Assembly: GCA_964440915.1 (NCBI GenBank)
Contig: CAYTTV010000029.1
Span: forward strand, 1 to 47,444
Direction: 5' to 3'
DNA from: CAMPJM01 sp964440915
GTDB lineage: Bacteria > Bacteroidota > Bacteroidia > Cytophagales > Cyclobacteriaceae
DNA length: 47,444 nucleotides
The notes beneath the pieces are model-generated. The model saw only the letters and a list, made by a program, of their open reading frames with translations. It did no database searches and was not told the origin of the DNA. The first letter of the stretch is position 1, and every line of letters starts with the position of its first letter. Shown here in pieces: positions 16,393-24,449 of the stretch. A program made the position numbers and the translations under genes.

Positions 16393-17063
16393 AAAGGAAT
16401 GTATTAGAAGCAGAAGGTATTATTTATCGGTTTGGATATAACAATCTTTTAACCGATGTATATGTGAAGTGTGAAATGGGAGAAGTAATAGGTGTTCTTG
16501 GTAGGAATGGATGCGGAAAATCCAGTCTTCTGAAAATAATTTTTGGAACCTTAGAGGCAGAAAATAAAAATATTAGGGTTAATGGAGTGTCGGTTAATCG
16601 CCTTTATACCAAAAGAAACATTGTAAGTTATCTGCCTCAGGATGCTTTTTTGCCTGACACAATATCCTTAAAGAAGATAGTTTTAAATTTTGTTACTAAG
16701 GCATCAAAGAGAGAATCTATCTTTAAAGACCCCTATATCAATAAACATCTAGACAAAAAAGTCTATGAATTGTCTGGCGGTGAGTCCCGTTACTTTCAGG
16801 TTTTATTGCTTTTAAGCTTAGATTCCTCCTTTGTATTGCTGGATGAGCCTTTCTCTTCCATAGAGCCTTTGTATAGAGAAAGAATCAAAGACCTTATTAG
16901 ACTATATAAAAAAGAAAAGGGCTTTATTGTCACAGATCATGATTATCTCAACATTCTTGACTTATGCGACGATGTAAAGTTAATCGTCAACAGTGTTTGC
17001 AAGTCTATAAGCCACTTAAAGGAGTTGGAACAATGGGGCTATATTCCTGAAGGGACGTTTTGA
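16389..17063 (+). CDS. ABC-type ATPase subunit of a minimal two-gene system
   Basis: A 224-residue nucleotide-binding domain with all core motifs: Walker A GRNGCGKSS (38-46), Q-loop Gln84 in YLPQDAF, signature LSGGE (128-132), Walker B FVLLDE (148-153), and the H-loop His184 in VTDHDY. The signature is followed by SRYFQ instead of the usual basic RQR stretch. The closest look is the LptB/LivF-type single-domain ATPase. It overlaps the 97-residue membrane protein by 4 bp. Substrate and direction cannot be told. No larger permease or binding protein lies nearby. Confidence 0.85.
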   Translation: MKRNVLEAEGIIYRFGYNNLLTDVYVKCEMGEVIGVLGRNGCGKSSLLKIIFGTLEAENKNIRVNGVSVNRLYTKRNIVSYLPQDAFLPDTISLKKIVLNFVTKASKRESIFKDPYINKHLDKKVYELSGGESRYFQVLLLLSLDSSFVLLDEPFSSIEPLYRERIKDLIRLYKKEKGFIVTDHDYLNILDLCDDVKLIVNSVCKSISHLKELEQWGYIPEGTF

Positions 17064-17203
17064 TTCCGTGTCCCTATTAAAGCGCATGCTTTTATAACTA
17101 ATATCTTTCCTTTTCATCCCAAATTTATCCCCAAACCTTACAAAGGTAATAAAGATACTTAGTCCCTTTTTACCATTTATGTCATTGCGCGTACATTAGT
17201 GTC

Positions 17204-17401
17204 ATGAAAAAGCATCGTGCAAGAGTGATTACCCTGTTATTAATGCTGTTTATAGGCTTTTCCATATTCAGCTGTTCCAAAACTGTATATGTCCGCCAAA
17301 ACGGTACTACTTATAATGATTATGAGGCCATAAAGCATAAGAAAGTGGTGAAAAAGAACACTAAGAAGCCCAAAACTTATGTAAGGCAACAAAACTGGTA
17401 A
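17204..17401 (+). CDS. Small basic lipoprotein
   Basis: A 65-residue precursor: basic start (MKKHRAR), hydrophobic core, and the lipobox SIFSC with Cys24. The mature part is only about 42 residues, rich in Lys and Tyr (KHKKVVKKNTKKPKTYV), so it could lie against nucleic acid, lipopolysaccharide or peptidoglycan. No family was recognised. A strong bidirectional terminator follows 25 bp after the stop, which supports a real transcribed gene. Confidence 0.65.
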   Translation: MKKHRARVITLLLMLFIGFSIFSCSKTVYVRQNGTTYNDYEAIKHKKVVKKNTKKPKTYVRQQNW

Positions 17402-17425
17402 TAATCTTTGATAAATTTTCCCAAT

Positions 17426-17461
17426 AAAAAAGGCCGGGGCAATGAAAATCCCGGCCTTTTT
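17426..17461. terminator. Bidirectional terminator between small lipoprotein and DUF4834 gene
   Basis: A GC-rich perfect stem of about 12 bp (arms 17426-17438 and 17450-17461) is flanked by A-runs and T-runs. It lies between the convergent lipoprotein gene (plus) and the DUF4834 gene (minus) and serves both. Confidence 0.85.
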
Positions 17462-17481
17462 AACGATATAGTTTTCTTATC

Positions 17482-17736
17482 CTATTTTACTTCTTCGTAA
17501 TCCACGTACTCTCCTCCTTTAAAAACCTTCTCTTTTTCTTCTTTTTCATCTTTGGGCACGTAATGTATGTCTACATTGCTGTTTGGAGGGCGCATATTGG
17601 CACTTTCTCTATTGTTGTTGAACTGTCCATGTTGCATTTTGCCGCCCAAAGACCAAAAGAATATCCTGAAGAGATAGCCACCAACCTTAAACAAGAGGTA
17701 GGCTATCAAGAAGGTTATTAAAAGGAATTTTAACAT
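17482..17736 (-). CDS. DUF4834 family small membrane protein
   Basis: An 84-residue protein with one N-terminal membrane span (about 2-29, LLITFLIAYLLFKVGGYLF) and a charged tail ending VFKGGEYVDYEEVK. The tail is the signature I recall for DUF4834, found in Bacteroidota and of unknown role. It starts 29 bp after the end of carB on the same strand, so it is probably the last gene of that transcript. The terminator at 17426-17461 follows. Confidence 0.75.
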   Translation of the reverse strand: MLKFLLITFLIAYLLFKVGGYLFRIFFWSLGGKMQHGQFNNNRESANMRPPNSNVDIHYVPKDEKEEKEKVFKGGEYVDYEEVK

Positions 17737-17765
17737 AATGAAAATTTTTCTTACAATGGAAAAAC

Positions 17766-20579
17766 CTATTTGCTGAGATATAAGTTTCTTTCATTGTAAA
17801 TTTTCAGGAAGAAATCATCCATTAGGTCATCTATAAAATAAATAGCTTCCCCTGTGGATTTCATTTCTGGCCCTAGTTCCTTATTTACATTTGGAAACTT
17901 ATTGAAAGAGAAAATGGGGACTTTAATGGCATATCCGTTCTTTCTAGGATTGAATTTAAAATCTTTCACCTTCTTTTCGCCCAGCATTACTTTTGTAGCA
18001 TAATTTACATAAGGCTCTTGATAAGCTTTACAAATAAATGGTACGGTCCTAGAAGCACGAGGGTTGGCCTCAATGATATAAACTTTGTCATTTTTAATGG
18101 CAAACTGCACATTGATCAATCCAACAGTGTTTAGTGCTAGGGCTATCTTTTGTGTGTACTCCTCAATTTGCCTGATTACGAAGTCTCCAAGGTTGAAGGG
18201 GGGTAATACTGCATATGAGTCTCCTGAGTGAATGCCCGCTGGTTCTATATGCTGCATAATCCCAATGATATAAACATCTTCTCCATCACAAATGGCATCA
18301 GCTTCTGCTTCGATCGCTCCATCTAGGAAATGGTCCAGCAGAATCTTGTTTCCAGGAATATCTCTAAGGATGGTTAAAACGTGTCTTTCCAATTCATCTT
18401 CATTGATCACAATTTTCATGCTTTGTCCACCTAGCACATAAGACGGGCGGACAAGTAGTGGAAAGCCTATTTCCTTGGAAAGCTCCAATGCCATGTCGGC
18501 ATTTTCTATTACGCCAAATTCAGGATATGGGATGTTGTTTTCCTTTAATAAAGTAGAAAAGCTTCCACGGTCTTCAGCCAGATCCAGCGATTGATAATTT
18601 GTCCCAATGATTTTAATGCCATAACGCTCCAGCTTTTCTGCCAGCTTCAAGGCTGTTTGTCCACCAAGCTGTACGATTACCCCTTCAGGCTTTTCTAACA
18701 ATATGATGTCGTAAATGTATTCCCAAAAGACAGGTTCAAAATATAGCTTGTCTGCTACGTCAAAATCAGTAGAAACCGTCTCGGGGTTGCAGTTAATCAT
18801 GATCGTTTCATAACCACATTCCTTGGCTGCTAGCACGCCATGCACACAAGAGTAGTCAAACTCAATACCTTGGCCGATGCGGTTTGGTCCAGATCCAAGC
18901 ACGATTATTTTTTTCCTGTTGGAAGGAGTCGACTCGTTTTCTTCTCCAAAGGTAGAATAATAATAAGGGGTGCTGGCCTCAAACTCGGCGGCACAAGTAT
19001 CAACGAGCTTATAAGTTCTATTGATGCCTAGCTCTTTTCTCTTCTGGAATACTTCACTTTCAAGACATTCAAGCAGGTGGGCAATCTGCCTATCGGCATA
19101 GCCTTTTTCTTTAGCGCTTTTTAGCAGGCTTCCTGGAATGGTGCTTTTATCAAACCTCTCAATTTCTTTTTCCAATAGCACTAGTTCTTCAATTTGCTCA
19201 AGGAACCACTTATCGATTTTAGTGATGCTCTGTATGGTTTTGAAGGTAATGCCCAATTTGAACGCATCATAAATGTGGAAGAGACGATTCCAGCTTGGGT
19301 GTTTTAAGCTATGAAGGATTTCATCTTGCTCTTGAAGTTCTTTCCCGTCAGCTCCAAGACCATTTCTGCCAATTTCCAAAGATTGACATGCCTTTTGCAG
19401 GGCTTCTTGGAAGTTTCTACCTATGCCCATTACTTCCCCTACAGATTTCATCTGTAACCCTAGCTCTCTATCTGCCCCATGAAATTTGTCAAAGTTCCAA
19501 CGCGGTATTTTAACGATTACATAATCGAGGGCAGGTTCAAAAAAGGCAGATGTATGTTTGGTAATCTGGTTTTTGAGTTCGTCTAAGTTGTATCCAATGG
19601 CCAACTTAGCAGCAATCTTTGCTATGGGGTAGCCGGTAGCCTTAGAAGCTAATGCAGATGACCTCGAAACCCTCGGGTTGATCTCAATGCCGATGATATC
19701 ATCATTTTCAGGGTTCACGGCAAATTGAACATTGCAACCTCCTGCAAACTTCCCTATGCCATTCATCATCCTGATGGCCAGGTTCCGCATTTTCTGATAT
19801 ACGGTATCTGGAAGTGTCATCGCAGGGGCTACGGTGATAGAATCGCCCGTATGGATGCCCATAGGGTCGAAGTTTTCTATCGAACAAATGATAATAATAT
19901 TCTGCTCACTGTCTCTTAATAGTTCCAGCTCATATTCCTTCCAGCCTAAAATGCTCTGCTCAACCAGTACTTCATGTATCGGGGAAGCATGGAGGCCTGC
20001 TGTCAAAGCTTTGTCAAAGTTCTCGGGATGCTCTACAAACCCGCCTCCTGAGCCCCCTAGCGTGTACGAGGGGCGTATTACCAGTGGGAAACCTATCTCT
20101 TGTGCAATTTCTTTACCTTGTAGAAAGGAGGTAGCCGTGGAGCCTTTACAGACATTCACCCCGAGCTCCTTCATCTTAAGGCGAAATAGCTCCCTGTTTT
20201 CGGTTGTCTCAATAGCCTTGATGTCCACTCCGATAATCTTCACGCCGTATTTCTCCCAAATGCCTGCGTTTTCACAGTCGATAGCCAGGTTTAGCGCTGT
20301 TTGTCCACCCATAGTAGGCAGGACGGCATCAATATTATGCTTTTCAAGGATCTCAATGATGGATTTTTTCTCGAGAGGCTTTAAGTAGATGTTGTCTGCG
20401 GTGACCTGATCGGTCATGATTGTAGCAGGGTTGGAGTTTATTAAGGTTACCTCTATTCCTTCTTCGCGTAGTGATCGGGCTGCTTGCGAACCGGCATAAT
20501 CAAACTCGCAGGCCTGACCTATTACTATAGGCCCGCTTCCGATGATCAAAACTGACTTGATGCTATTATCTTTTGGCAT
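17766..20579 (-). CDS. carB: Carbamoyl-phosphate synthase large subunit (short form)
   Basis: A 937-residue enzyme that makes carbamoyl phosphate for arginine and pyrimidine synthesis, using ammonia released by CarA. Both ATP-grasp halves are present: the first begins VLIIGSGPIVIGQACEFDYA and has VIRPSYTLGGSGGG; the second begins IIVLGSGPNRIGQGIEFDYS and has LVRPSYVLGGQSM. The protein stops about 130 residues short of the E. coli enzyme, lacking the C-terminal MGS-like allosteric domain. It should therefore not respond to UMP or ornithine in the classical way. carA is not in the window. The promoter is at 20616-20645. Confidence 0.95.
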   Translation of the reverse strand: MPKDNSIKSVLIIGSGPIVIGQACEFDYAGSQAARSLREEGIEVTLINSNPATIMTDQVTADNIYLKPLEKKSIIEILEKHNIDAVLPTMGGQTALNLAIDCENAGIWEKYGVKIIGVDIKAIETTENRELFRLKMKELGVNVCKGSTATSFLQGKEIAQEIGFPLVIRPSYTLGGSGGGFVEHPENFDKALTAGLHASPIHEVLVEQSILGWKEYELELLRDSEQNIIIICSIENFDPMGIHTGDSITVAPAMTLPDTVYQKMRNLAIRMMNGIGKFAGGCNVQFAVNPENDDIIGIEINPRVSRSSALASKATGYPIAKIAAKLAIGYNLDELKNQITKHTSAFFEPALDYVIVKIPRWNFDKFHGADRELGLQMKSVGEVMGIGRNFQEALQKACQSLEIGRNGLGADGKELQEQDEILHSLKHPSWNRLFHIYDAFKLGITFKTIQSITKIDKWFLEQIEELVLLEKEIERFDKSTIPGSLLKSAKEKGYADRQIAHLLECLESEVFQKRKELGINRTYKLVDTCAAEFEASTPYYYSTFGEENESTPSNRKKIIVLGSGPNRIGQGIEFDYSCVHGVLAAKECGYETIMINCNPETVSTDFDVADKLYFEPVFWEYIYDIILLEKPEGVIVQLGGQTALKLAEKLERYGIKIIGTNYQSLDLAEDRGSFSTLLKENNIPYPEFGVIENADMALELSKEIGFPLLVRPSYVLGGQSMKIVINEDELERHVLTILRDIPGNKILLDHFLDGAIEAEADAICDGEDVYIIGIMQHIEPAGIHSGDSYAVLPPFNLGDFVIRQIEEYTQKIALALNTVGLINVQFAIKNDKVYIIEANPRASRTVPFICKAYQEPYVNYATKVMLGEKKVKDFKFNPRKNGYAIKVPIFSFNKFPNVNKELGPEMKSTGEAIYFIDDLMDDFFLKIYNERNLYLSK

Positions 20580-20615
20580 TTTAGGGATGTTATTTTAGGT
20601 CTGAAAATGGTTGCG

Positions 20616-20645
20616 CAAATTTATAGGATTATGTGGACAATCAAA
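20616..20645 (-). promoter_or_regulatory. Promoter of carB (TTTG-N18-TAAATTTG)
   Basis: On the minus strand, TTTG (20642-20645) and TAAATTTG (20616-20623) are separated by 18 bases, matching the Bacteroidota sigma-A consensus in both boxes. It lies 37 bp upstream of the carB start codon. Confidence 0.7.
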
Positions 20646-20981
20646 AGGTTGTAGTTTGATCTTTGTTTAAGGGTAGCAAGCATCTGCTTTAATTGTGGTT
20701 TTAAAGCACTTTATAAGCCTTCAATATTAGTTGCTTTATGTAATATTTATAACGATTGTTTGACACAATTCAGAGCATCGGATTTCAAATTGAGTCAGTC
20801 TACTGCTATTCTGCCCTATTGTTTATTGCTAAGCTTGATATAACACTATATTTTGACATAGCCGATAATCTTGTGAGATTCATTACAATGTAATGCTGAA
20901 AAAAGATAAGCAAAGATTTTTCTTATAAGGTAATCTAAATTCACAAAATGAAATGAATTCTAATCTTTAAAGGGGGAAACG
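20646..20981. other. Spacer between carB promoter and the 87-residue gene
   Basis: About 335 bp of AT-rich DNA without a convincing gene on either strand. It must hold the promoter of the 87-residue gene; a stretch reading TTGACATAGCCGATAATCTTG near 20852-20872 is a weak candidate only. Confidence 0.4.
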
Positions 20982-21245
20982 ATGGAAACCTTTAATTACG
21001 TGAAAAATGCTTTTGAGACAATAAGGATCCACAACAGAAGGATAAGGGATATAAGTGTGGATATTGAAACCTGCTATCGCAACAACGAAGATGTTCGGAT
21101 TGTTTACGACACAGATGTAGAAGAAGATAAGGATACTGTTTCCAAGATTTGGAGAATCAGTGACGATTCGATATTGTTGAAAAACCTAAAGATGATTCCT
21201 TTGAGGGCTATTAAGAGGGTAGAGGTGGCTAATAACGCCCTATAA
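20982..21245 (+). CDS. Hypothetical 87-residue protein
   Basis: An unrecognised soluble protein, acidic in its middle (DVEEDKDTVSK). It alternates short strands and one helix: an N-terminal METFNYVKNAFETIR and a C-terminal LLKNLKMIPLRAIKRVEV. No signal peptide, membrane span or metal motif is present. The start is supported by a purine-rich AAAGGGGGAAACG just before the ATG, a strong Shine-Dalgarno-like sequence that is unusual in this phylum. It stands alone, converging on lpd, with a perfect hairpin between the two. The PLRAIKRVEV ending hints at a small beta-fold, but no function is claimed. Confidence 0.6.
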   Translation: METFNYVKNAFETIRIHNRRIRDISVDIETCYRNNEDVRIVYDTDVEEDKDTVSKIWRISDDSILLKNLKMIPLRAIKRVEVANNAL

Positions 21246-21289
21246 TCTCTTTGCTTAGCGCATCATGGCTTTCTTGAGCAGCTATACAA

Positions 21290-21329
21290 AGCAGGCAATG
21301 AAAATCGGATAGGTATTTCATTGCCTGCT
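21290..21329. terminator. Perfect 14-bp hairpin between convergent genes
   Basis: Inverted repeat arms at 21290-21303 and 21316-21329 pair perfectly around a 12-base loop. It lies between the 87-residue gene (plus) and the lpd end (minus). Only short T-runs follow, so termination may be partly by stem stability or the hairpin may protect mRNA ends. Confidence 0.55.
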
Positions 21330-21342
21330 GGAAATCTTATTG

Positions 21343-22740
21343 TTAGATATGGATGGCCCTGTTCTCTGTAGCAGCAAGGCAAGCTTCCTTAAATGCTTCA
21401 GTATAAGTTGGGTGAGCATGGGACATTCTCGCTATATCTTCTGCTGATGCCCTGAACTCCATGGCAACCACAGCTTCTGCGATCATGTCTGCAGCTCTTG
21501 GACCTATAATATGGACGCCTAAAATTTCATCGGTTTTTTCATCAGACATAACTTTAACTAGTCCATCGGTGTCCATACTGGCTGTCGCTCTTCCTGATGC
21601 TTTAAAAGGGAAAGAACCTGTCTTGTATGCCTGGCCTTTTTCTTTAAGCTGCTCTTCTGTATAGCCTACACTGGCTACTTCGGGCCAAGTATATACCACA
21701 CCTGGTATGAGCAGGTAATTCACATGAGGTTTTTGTCCTGCTATTTTTTCTGCAACAAAAACACCTTCTTCTTCGGCTTTATGCGCTAGCATAGCTCCCT
21801 TGACCACATCACCTATAGCGTAAATATTTTCGACATTTGTTTTGAGGTTATTATCTACTTCCACTCTCCCTGCTTTGTCAGTGGGAATACCTACTTTATC
21901 CAATCCTAGACCGTCGGTATAAGGTCTCCTTCCTATTGCAATAAGACAATAATCTCCCTCAATAGTTACCGCTTCTCCCTTTTTGCTTTCAGCTTTTATG
22001 ACTACAGATTTTCCTTTGTTTTCTACTGAAGTAACCTTATGACCCAATTTAAATTCAATGCCTAATTTTTTTGCGGATCGCTGAAGTTCCTTGCCCAATG
22101 TTTTGTCCATGGTGGGTATTATGCTGTCAAGATATTCCACCACAGTGATTTTAGATCCCAGACGAGCGTATACCGACCCAAGCTCCATACCAATAATGCC
22201 GCCGCCAATCACAATCATATGCTTAGGGATTTCTTTTAAAGAAAGTGCCTCAGTACTGGTGATAACTCGTTTTTTGTCGATTTGGGCAAAAGGTAGTGTA
22301 GCAGGTTTAGATCCCGTAGCGATGATAACCTTGTCTGTTTTTATTTCTTTGTCGCCCTCTTCATTGGTAATCTTAATCGTATTTTTATCTACAAATGAGC
22401 CTGTTCCAACATGCACATCAATCTTATTCTTCTTCATCAAGAAGTTAATCCCGCTATTCATTTGTTTTACCACCTCATCCTTTCTTTTTATCATCTGTCC
22501 AAAATCAACTTTGAGGTTGGAGACTTCAATCCCATGGGTCTTGAAGGATGTTTGAGCATTGTGAAAATGTTCAGAGGAGTCGAGCAATGCTTTAGATGGG
22601 ATGCATCCGACATTTAAACAAGTTCCTCCTAAGTCAGGATATTTTTCTACAATAGCTGTTTTCATCCCAAGCTGAGCACAGCGTATGGCTGCTACATAAC
22701 CACCAGGACCTGAACCGATAACTGTTACGTCGTATTGCAT
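21343..22740 (-). CDS. lpdA: Dihydrolipoyl dehydrogenase (E3)
   Basis: A 465-residue flavoprotein that re-oxidises dihydrolipoamide in 2-oxo-acid dehydrogenase complexes, passing electrons to NAD+. The FAD motif VIGSGPGGYVAAI and the redox disulfide in GGTCLNVGCIPSKALL are at the N-terminus. The NAD-binding VIGGGIIGMELGSVYARLG is near 180. YAIGDVVKGAMLAHKAEEEG closes the FAD site. HAHPTYTEAFKEA contains the active His-Glu pair of the dimer interface. It is the third gene of the sucA-sucB-lpd run, separated from sucB by 90 bp with a hairpin. Confidence 0.96.
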   Translation of the reverse strand: MQYDVTVIGSGPGGYVAAIRCAQLGMKTAIVEKYPDLGGTCLNVGCIPSKALLDSSEHFHNAQTSFKTHGIEVSNLKVDFGQMIKRKDEVVKQMNSGINFLMKKNKIDVHVGTGSFVDKNTIKITNEEGDKEIKTDKVIIATGSKPATLPFAQIDKKRVITSTEALSLKEIPKHMIVIGGGIIGMELGSVYARLGSKITVVEYLDSIIPTMDKTLGKELQRSAKKLGIEFKLGHKVTSVENKGKSVVIKAESKKGEAVTIEGDYCLIAIGRRPYTDGLGLDKVGIPTDKAGRVEVDNNLKTNVENIYAIGDVVKGAMLAHKAEEEGVFVAEKIAGQKPHVNYLLIPGVVYTWPEVASVGYTEEQLKEKGQAYKTGSFPFKASGRATASMDTDGLVKVMSDEKTDEILGVHIIGPRAADMIAEAVVAMEFRASAEDIARMSHAHPTYTEAFKEACLAATENRAIHI

Positions 22741-22776
22741 TGTTTTTATTAGTGTAAGTTATAACATTAGGTGATA

Positions 22777-22815
22777 GACTTAAGAGTTAGATTCTTGATG
22801 CTAACTTCTTAAGTC
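22777..22815 (-). promoter_or_regulatory. Intercistronic hairpin between sucB and lpd
   Basis: Arms 22777-22790 and 22801-22815 pair with one bulged base around a 10-base loop. No T-run follows on the minus strand. It looks like an mRNA processing or stability element that sets the relative amount of lpd product rather than a full terminator. Confidence 0.45.
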
Positions 22816-22830
22816 TGGTGTCTTTGTGAA

Positions 22831-24372
22831 TTATATGACTAGTAGCAATCTTGCAGGATCCTCCAACAATTCTTTGATTCGCACCAAAAAGCTTACAGAT
22901 TCTCTTCCATCCACCAGTCTGTGATCGTAGGACAGCGCTAGATACATCATAGGTCTGATCGTAATTTCACCGTTTACTACCACCGGGCGCTCTATAATAT
23001 TATGCATCCCCAAAATGGCAGATTGTGGAGCATTGATAATAGGTGTTGACATCATGGAGCCAAAAATCCCTCCATTTGTTATGGTAAAAGTACCGCCTGT
23101 CATTTCCTCAATGGTGAGCTTGCCATCTCTTGCTTTTACAGCAAGTCGAACGACTTCCTTTTCAATGTCTTGGAAAGATAGTTGCTCAGCATTTCTGATA
23201 ACAGGTACCACCAAGCCTTTTGGAGAGGATACAGCAATAGATATATCACAGAAGTTGTTGAGAACGATTTCCTCCCCATCGATCATGGCATTGACGGTTG
23301 GCCACTCTTGCAAGGCAAGGCAAACCGCTTTGGTGAAGAAGGACATGAAGCCCAGATTGACATCAAACTTTTCCTTGAACTTTTCTTTATATGATTTTCT
23401 TAAATCCATTATTGCCTTCATATCCACTTCATTGAAAGTGGTAAGCATGGCAGTTTCATTTTTTGCAGCCACCAGTCTTTTTGCGATAGTCTTTCGCAAT
23501 GTCGTCATCCTTTCTCTGGTCTGCTCCCTGTTCCCTGGTGTTGAGTTTTCTCCGGCCGAGCTTGATTTTTGAGAAGAAGGTGTAGCCTGTGGAGCTGCTT
23601 TTTCTGCCTTCAGTGCATCGTCTTTTGTGATTCTGCCATCTCTGCCGGTTCCTTGGATATCGCTGCTTTTAATTTCCTTTTCTGCTAATATTTTTGCTGC
23701 CGCTGGAGAGGCATGCCCAGCGGCATAGGTTTCATCCATCGGATTCTCCCTGTCGTCGTCGCTGGATACTGCTGTGCTTTCTAGGGCTGGCTTTTTTTGT
23801 TTTGCTGCGCTACTTTCATCAACTTCTATTTTGCATATAAGAGCTCCTATTTCTAAGGTATCTCCTTCTTGCGCTATAATTTTCAGTTTTCCTTCTGCTT
23901 CAGCTGTCAGCTCAAAAGTAGCTTTGTCTGATTCTATTTCTGCTATAGCTTCATCCAGGACAACCTCGTCGCCATCTGATTTCAGCCAAGAGCCAATCGT
24001 GACTTCGGTAATGGACTCACCGACAGTAGGCACAAACATTTCAACTTCTTGTGCTTTTGAAGTTTTGGCAGGATTTTCCGTTTGGGTTTCGGCCTTTGCA
24101 GCTTCTTTGGGTTTTGATTCAGTTTTTGTATTTTCTTCCGAAGCTTCGATTTCGCAAATTACTGCACCAATTTCGAGCGTGTCTCCTTCTTGGGCTTTGA
24201 TCCGTAGAACACCTGTGGCCTCAGAGGGTACTTCAAAGGTGGCTTTGTCAGACTCGAGCTCACATATAATTTCATCTTGCTCAACGTGGTCTCCATCCTG
24301 CTTAAGCCATTTACCTATCGTTACTTCAGATATAGATTCGCCTACCTGAGGTACCTTTATTATTTTGCCCAT
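22831..24372 (-). CDS. sucB: 2-oxoglutarate dehydrogenase E2, dihydrolipoyl succinyltransferase with two lipoyl domains
   Basis: A 513-residue E2 core of the 2-oxoglutarate dehydrogenase complex. It has two lipoyl domains in tandem, with lipoylated Lys43 and Lys150, each in an ESDKATFE motif, joined by Ala/Glu-rich linkers. The peripheral subunit-binding domain (ASPAAAKILAEKEIKSSDI, about 221-239) follows. The C-terminal catalytic domain carries LSYDHRLVDGRE with the active His. E. coli SucB has a single lipoyl domain; duplication is an elaboration seen in some lineages. It sits between sucA (77 bp upstream) and lpd. Confidence 0.95.
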   Translation of the reverse strand: MGKIIKVPQVGESISEVTIGKWLKQDGDHVEQDEIICELESDKATFEVPSEATGVLRIKAQEGDTLEIGAVICEIEASEENTKTESKPKEAAKAETQTENPAKTSKAQEVEMFVPTVGESITEVTIGSWLKSDGDEVVLDEAIAEIESDKATFELTAEAEGKLKIIAQEGDTLEIGALICKIEVDESSAAKQKKPALESTAVSSDDDRENPMDETYAAGHASPAAAKILAEKEIKSSDIQGTGRDGRITKDDALKAEKAAPQATPSSQKSSSAGENSTPGNREQTRERMTTLRKTIAKRLVAAKNETAMLTTFNEVDMKAIMDLRKSYKEKFKEKFDVNLGFMSFFTKAVCLALQEWPTVNAMIDGEEIVLNNFCDISIAVSSPKGLVVPVIRNAEQLSFQDIEKEVVRLAVKARDGKLTIEEMTGGTFTITNGGIFGSMMSTPIINAPQSAILGMHNIIERPVVVNGEITIRPMMYLALSYDHRLVDGRESVSFLVRIKELLEDPARLLLVI

Positions 24373-24449
24373 AATTATTGTTTTTATATGCTCTTTTAAC
24401 AGCTGTTATTTGAAAAGTTGTTTTAAGTAAATGAAAAATTAACAGTTGG

